Shown: piece by piece, positions 61,152 through 64,000 of the stretch
Layout: each line of letters begins with the position of its first letter
How positions within the stretch are numbered: the first letter of the stretch is position 1
Notes under the pieces: generated by a model
What the model was told of the DNA's origin: nothing
Seen by the model: the letters and a program-made list of their open reading frames with translations, nothing else
Database searches by the model: none
Position numbers and translations under genes: made by a program
Origin: Mycolicibacterium parafortuitum
GTDB taxonomy: Bacteria; Actinomycetota; Actinomycetes; Mycobacteriales; Mycobacteriaceae
Length of the DNA stretch: 64,000 nt
Assembly (NCBI RefSeq): GCF_002086815.1
Contig: NZ_MVID01000018.1
Location: 59,762-123,761, forward strand
Reading direction: 5' to 3'

Positions 61152-62489
61152 ATGGCTCGACTGTTCGGCACCGACGGCGTGCGCGGTGTCGCCAATTCCG
61201 AACTCTCCCCCGAACTGGCGACAGCCCTGGGGTCGGCCGCGGCGCGGCGGCTGACGAGAACCACGGGCACCGGGCGACGGATTGCTGTGGTCGGCCGCGA
61301 CCCCCGCGCCAGCGGCGAGATGCTGGAAGCCGCCGTGATCGCCGGGATCGCCAGCGAGGGCGTCGACACGCTGCGCGTCGGCATCCTGCCGACACCCGCG
61401 GTCGCGTACCTGACCAGTGCCTACGACGCCGACTTCGGCGTGATGATCTCGGCGTCGCACAACCCGATGCCCGACAACGGCATCAAGATTTTCGGTCCCG
61501 GCGGCCACAAGCTCGACGACGCCACCGAGGACCGCATCGAGGAGCTGGTCCACCAGGGGCCCGGCGCACGCCCGACCGGCGCCGGCATCGGCCGGGTGAT
61601 CGACGCCGAGGATGCGCTGGAGCGCTATTTGCGCCACGTCGGTAAAGCGGCCACCACCCGGCTGGACGCGCTGACGGTGGTCGTCGACTGCGCGCACGGC
61701 GCTGCCTCGCTGGCGGCCCCCCGCGCCTACCGGGCCGCCGGAGCGAACGTGATCCCGATCCACGCCGCACCCGACGGTCTGAACATCAACGACGGCTGTG
61801 GCTCGACGCACATGGACTCGCTGCGGTCCGCGGTGGTGTCCTACGGCGCCGACCTGGGGCTGGCGCACGACGGCGACGCCGACCGGTGCCTGGCGGTGGA
61901 CGCCCACGGGCGCGTCATCGACGGCGACGCCATCATGGTCGTGCTCGCGCTGGCGATGCAGGACAGCGGCGAGCTGGCCGACAACACCCTGGTCGCGACC
62001 GTGATGAGCAACATGGGCCTGCACCTGGCGATGCGTGCGGCCGGCATCGCGGTGCGCACCACCGGGGTCGGGGACCGGTACGTGCTCGAAGAGCTGCGGT
62101 CCGGAGGGTTCTCCCTCGGTGGAGAGCAGTCCGGCCACATCGTGCTGCCGTCGTTCGGCACCACCGGCGACGGGATCGTCACCGGGCTGCGGCTGATGGC
62201 CCGGATGGCGCAGACGGGGCGCAGCCTCGCGCAGTTGGCCGAACCGATGCAGACCCTGCCGCAGGTGCTGATCAATGTCGAGGTCAACGACAAGACGACG
62301 GTTGCCGACGCCCCGTCCGTGCGTGACGCTGTCGCACAGGTCGAGGCCGAACTCGGGGATTCCGGACGAATCCTGTTGCGTCCCTCGGGCACCGAACAGG
62401 TGGTCCGGGTGATGGTGGAGGCCGCCGACGAGGACACCGCCCGCCAGATGGCGGTCCGTGTCGCGGATTCGGTCACCGCCGAAAGCTGA
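61152..62489 (+). CDS. glmM: Phosphoglucosamine mutase
   Basis: 445 aa. Converts glucosamine-6-phosphate to glucosamine-1-phosphate for peptidoglycan and UDP-GlcNAc. It begins MARLFGTDGVRGVAN; the catalytic Ser is in MISASHNPMPDNGIKIFG; the metal site is DGDADRC; the sugar loop is GGEQSGHI; and the phosphate loop is RPSGTEQVVRVM. Also called MrsA in mycobacteria, where it likewise follows rpsI (recalled). Confidence 0.97.
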   Translation: MARLFGTDGVRGVANSELSPELATALGSAAARRLTRTTGTGRRIAVVGRDPRASGEMLEAAVIAGIASEGVDTLRVGILPTPAVAYLTSAYDADFGVMISASHNPMPDNGIKIFGPGGHKLDDATEDRIEELVHQGPGARPTGAGIGRVIDAEDALERYLRHVGKAATTRLDALTVVVDCAHGAASLAAPRAYRAAGANVIPIHAAPDGLNINDGCGSTHMDSLRSAVVSYGADLGLAHDGDADRCLAVDAHGRVIDGDAIMVVLALAMQDSGELADNTLVATVMSNMGLHLAMRAAGIAVRTTGVGDRYVLEELRSGGFSLGGEQSGHIVLPSFGTTGDGIVTGLRLMARMAQTGRSLAQLAEPMQTLPQVLINVEVNDKTTVADAPSVRDAVAQVEAELGDSGRILLRPSGTEQVVRVMVEAADEDTARQMAVRVADSVTAES

Positions 62490-62525
62490 CGGAACCGGAC
62501 AGCGCGCTGCCGCGTCCTACCTGGT

Positions 62526-62831
62526 ATGGGAACGGTGAGCGCGGCACGCGTCGACACGGCTGCGGTCCGCGCGATCGCGCGCGAATACGACACGGTCGCC
62601 GCGATCGTCGACGACGTGGTGCGCCGTCATCTCGGCGACGTCGAGTTCGGTGCGGCCTCGGCCGGCCGCGCCTACGCCGCTCACGGTGACACGGTGCGGG
62701 AAGCACTTGCCGGCCTTGCGGTTTCGCTGCGGCAGTGGTCCCGCGCGGCGACCGAGATCTCGGTGGCCCTGCGCGCTGCCGCCGACCGCTACGAGGACGC
62801 CGACGCACGCGCCGCCGGGCTGGTGGGGTAG
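62526..62831 (+). CDS. EspC-like small type VII secretion protein (Rv3440c-like)
   Basis: 101 aa, all-helical with two predicted helices. The C-terminal stretch VALRAAADRYEDADARAAG resembles EspC/ESX-associated proteins and carries the YxxxD secretion signal as Y89-x3-D93. A Trp in the middle (RQWSRAA) is not followed by Gly. It follows glmM by 36 nt and precedes the WXG-containing long gene by 4 nt. Rv3440c occupies the same place in M. tuberculosis (recalled). Being a secreted substrate is inferred. Confidence 0.72.
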   Translation: MGTVSAARVDTAAVRAIAREYDTVAAIVDDVVRRHLGDVEFGAASAGRAYAAHGDTVREALAGLAVSLRQWSRAATEISVALRAAADRYEDADARAAGLVG

Positions 62832-62835
62832 CACG

Positions 62836-64000
62836 ATGGCCGAAACGCTGGATGTGGCAGCACAGTTGGCGCATGGACGGTCCGCTGTCGAGACGATCGC
62901 CCGCTACGTGTGGGCGTGCAAGCATCTCGGCTACGAGCACGCCGACCTCACGGTGCATCCAGGCCAGCTGGCCGACTGGTACGGCACCGAGGACGGGATG
63001 GACCTCGGTGCGCTGCAGCGGTGCGGTGCGGCGCTGGAGGGTGCGGGCCGCTCGGTGCGGGACGCGCTGGCCGTCCAGGACCGTCAGCGTGCCGAGATCG
63101 CCGCGGCGTGGCAGGGTTCCGGCGCCGCTGCCGCGCGGGATTTCCTTCGGCGGCACGGGGATTCCGCGGCGGCCGTCGCCACGGCGATCCATACCGCCGC
63201 CGGCGCGGTCGCCGCGCTGCGCGACGAGCTGTGGTCCGCGGTGGACAGAAAGGTCGACGCCGTCATCGAGGTCGACGAACGTGCGGCCGGTTCCAGAGCC
63301 GAATGGTCTGCTGCGGCGACGACGGTCACGACCGGGGCCGGTGATGTCGCGGCAGCCAGTGAACTCGTCGACCAGGCGGTGAAGCCGTTCGTGGACAGCG
63401 CTGTTCGAGGCGACTGGCTGGCCGCGATGCGTGCCGCGGTGGGTGCGGTGAACCAGGCCTACGAGCGTGCGATCGCCGCCATCGAGCCGGGATCCCCGCC
63501 GGTGTTCGACGTCCCCGGTGATCTGGGGCCGGTCGGCAGCCCCGGTCTCCCCGCACCCACAGCCCCGCTCGCGTCCACAGTCCCGGCCGCGTGGAGCGCA
63601 CCACCCTCGCCCCCGGCTGCCGCCCCCGCACCCGCACCCGCGCCGCTGGTGGACGCCGCACCCGTCGCACCGCAGCCACCGCCGTCGCTCGGATCGATGG
63701 GTTCGGGGCTGCCCGACATCGGGGGAGGCCTGTCGGGGCTCGGACAGCAGTTCGCCGACGCGCTGAGCGGGCTGCTCGGTGGCAGCGGCGGCGCCGAGAT
63801 CCCTGAGCCGCCGGAAATCGAGGACCTGGACGAGGAACCCGACGAAGAAACCGAGGAGGAACTCGACGAGGAGGAGGAACTCGACGAGGATGAGGCCGAC
63901 GCGGAAACCGAGGAAGAACCCGGCGAGGAGCCCGAACCCGAGCCCGAACCAGAACCAGAACCCGAACCCGCGGACACCCTGCCCCCGCCCCCTCCACCGG
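62836..64000 (+). CDS. WXG-containing Pro/Glu-rich protein (Rv3439c-like), 3' end outside window
   Basis: 388 residues are visible from the ATG at 62836. The N-terminal helical domain (about 1-215) has a WXG turn at W92-Q93-G94 (AAAWQGSGAAAARDFL), matching ESX/EspA-like hairpins. A Pro/Ala-rich linker (about 220-285) follows, then an acidic Glu/Asp-rich part and EP dipeptide repeats (63931-63968), ending in a Pro run at the window edge. It pairs with the short EspC-like gene 4 nt upstream. Rv3439c is the recalled syntenic homologue. No enzyme motif is seen. Confidence 0.75.
   Translation, partial: MAETLDVAAQLAHGRSAVETIARYVWACKHLGYEHADLTVHPGQLADWYGTEDGMDLGALQRCGAALEGAGRSVRDALAVQDRQRAEIAAAWQGSGAAAARDFLRRHGDSAAAVATAIHTAAGAVAALRDELWSAVDRKVDAVIEVDERAAGSRAEWSAAATTVTTGAGDVAAASELVDQAVKPFVDSAVRGDWLAAMRAAVGAVNQAYERAIAAIEPGSPPVFDVPGDLGPVGSPGLPAPTAPLASTVPAAWSAPPSPPAAAPAPAPAPLVDAAPVAPQPPPSLGSMGSGLPDIGGGLSGLGQQFADALSGLLGGSGGAEIPEPPEIEDLDEEPDEETEEELDEEEELDEDEADAETEEEPGEEPEPEPEPEPEPEPADTLPPPPPP

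Noticed and set aside
63931..63968. EP-dipeptide stretch as a DNA tandem repeat or CRISPR-like element
   Set aside because: It is short, in frame, and explained as a Glu-Pro-rich tail of the WXG-containing protein. There are no spacers.

Overview
This high-GC window comes from a mycobacterium, most likely a fast-growing Mycolicibacterium. The evidence is an ESX-4 type VII secretion locus (eccB4, mycP4, eccD4, eccC4, esxU, esxT), SigL/RslA, mycobacterial cutinase-like proteins, F420-type luciferase-like oxidoreductases, an LpqN/LpqT-like lipoprotein and gene orders that I recall from M. tuberculosis (the secY-adk-mapA-sigL-rslA block, mmsA-fadE9-mmsB, and the infA to glmM block). I ran no database search. 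Family names rest on motifs and recalled homologues.

Layout. 0-7.1 kb: a SAM methyltransferase running off the left edge, secY-adk-map, the ECF sigma factor sigL with its zinc anti-sigma factor, a MarR regulator, and a GAF sensor kinase/NarL-type regulator pair. 7.1-12.7 kb: a degenerate HAD protein, the valine-catabolic operon mmsA-acyl-CoA dehydrogenase-mmsB, and an RmlB-like dTDP-glucose dehydratase. 12.7-19.8 kb: a lipoprotein, then a tight minus-strand operon. It encodes a response-regulator/thioredoxin-reductase fusion, two cyclic-nucleotide-domain histidine kinases and two tandem LLM oxidoreductases. 19.8-35.4 kb: a dormancy-style island with four universal stress proteins, a RafH-type ribosome hibernation factor, a zinc alcohol dehydrogenase, a kinase-like P-loop ATPase (Rv2004c-like), a hemerythrin-fused metal P-type ATPase, an Mg-type P-type ATPase, PEP synthase and a frameshifted CNNM/CorC protein. 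Two DosR-like boxes sit about 42 nt upstream of predicted starts in this island. dosR/dosS themselves are not in the window. 35.7-40.3 kb: infA-rpmJ-rpsM-rpsK-rpsD-rpoA-rplQ-truA. 40.3-44.1 kb: three tandem cutinases, an EamA exporter and a CGNR zinc-finger protein. 44.1-53.4 kb: ESX-4. 53.5-59.1 kb: an ethanol/acetaldehyde oxidation module (GAF regulator, hydrolase, TetR, aldehyde and alcohol dehydrogenases) placed between esxT and rplM. 59.1-64 kb: rplM-rpsI, an acidic secreted protein, glmM, and an EspC-like/WXG pair whose long partner runs off the right edge.

How it fits together. Housekeeping blocks (protein export, ribosome, RNA polymerase alpha, glmM) alternate with accessory blocks for redox and hypoxia survival, branched-chain amino acid and alcohol catabolism, and secretion. 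No rRNA, tRNA, CRISPR array, insertion sequence, phage gene or replication origin was recognised. The most unusual items are: the two cNMP kinases with the REC-thioredoxin-reductase fusion that lacks the CxxC; a candidate EspC/EspA-like pair next to ESX-4; three 14-bp repeats that each carry a start codon ahead of a hydrolase; and a single-base frameshift in the CNNM gene.
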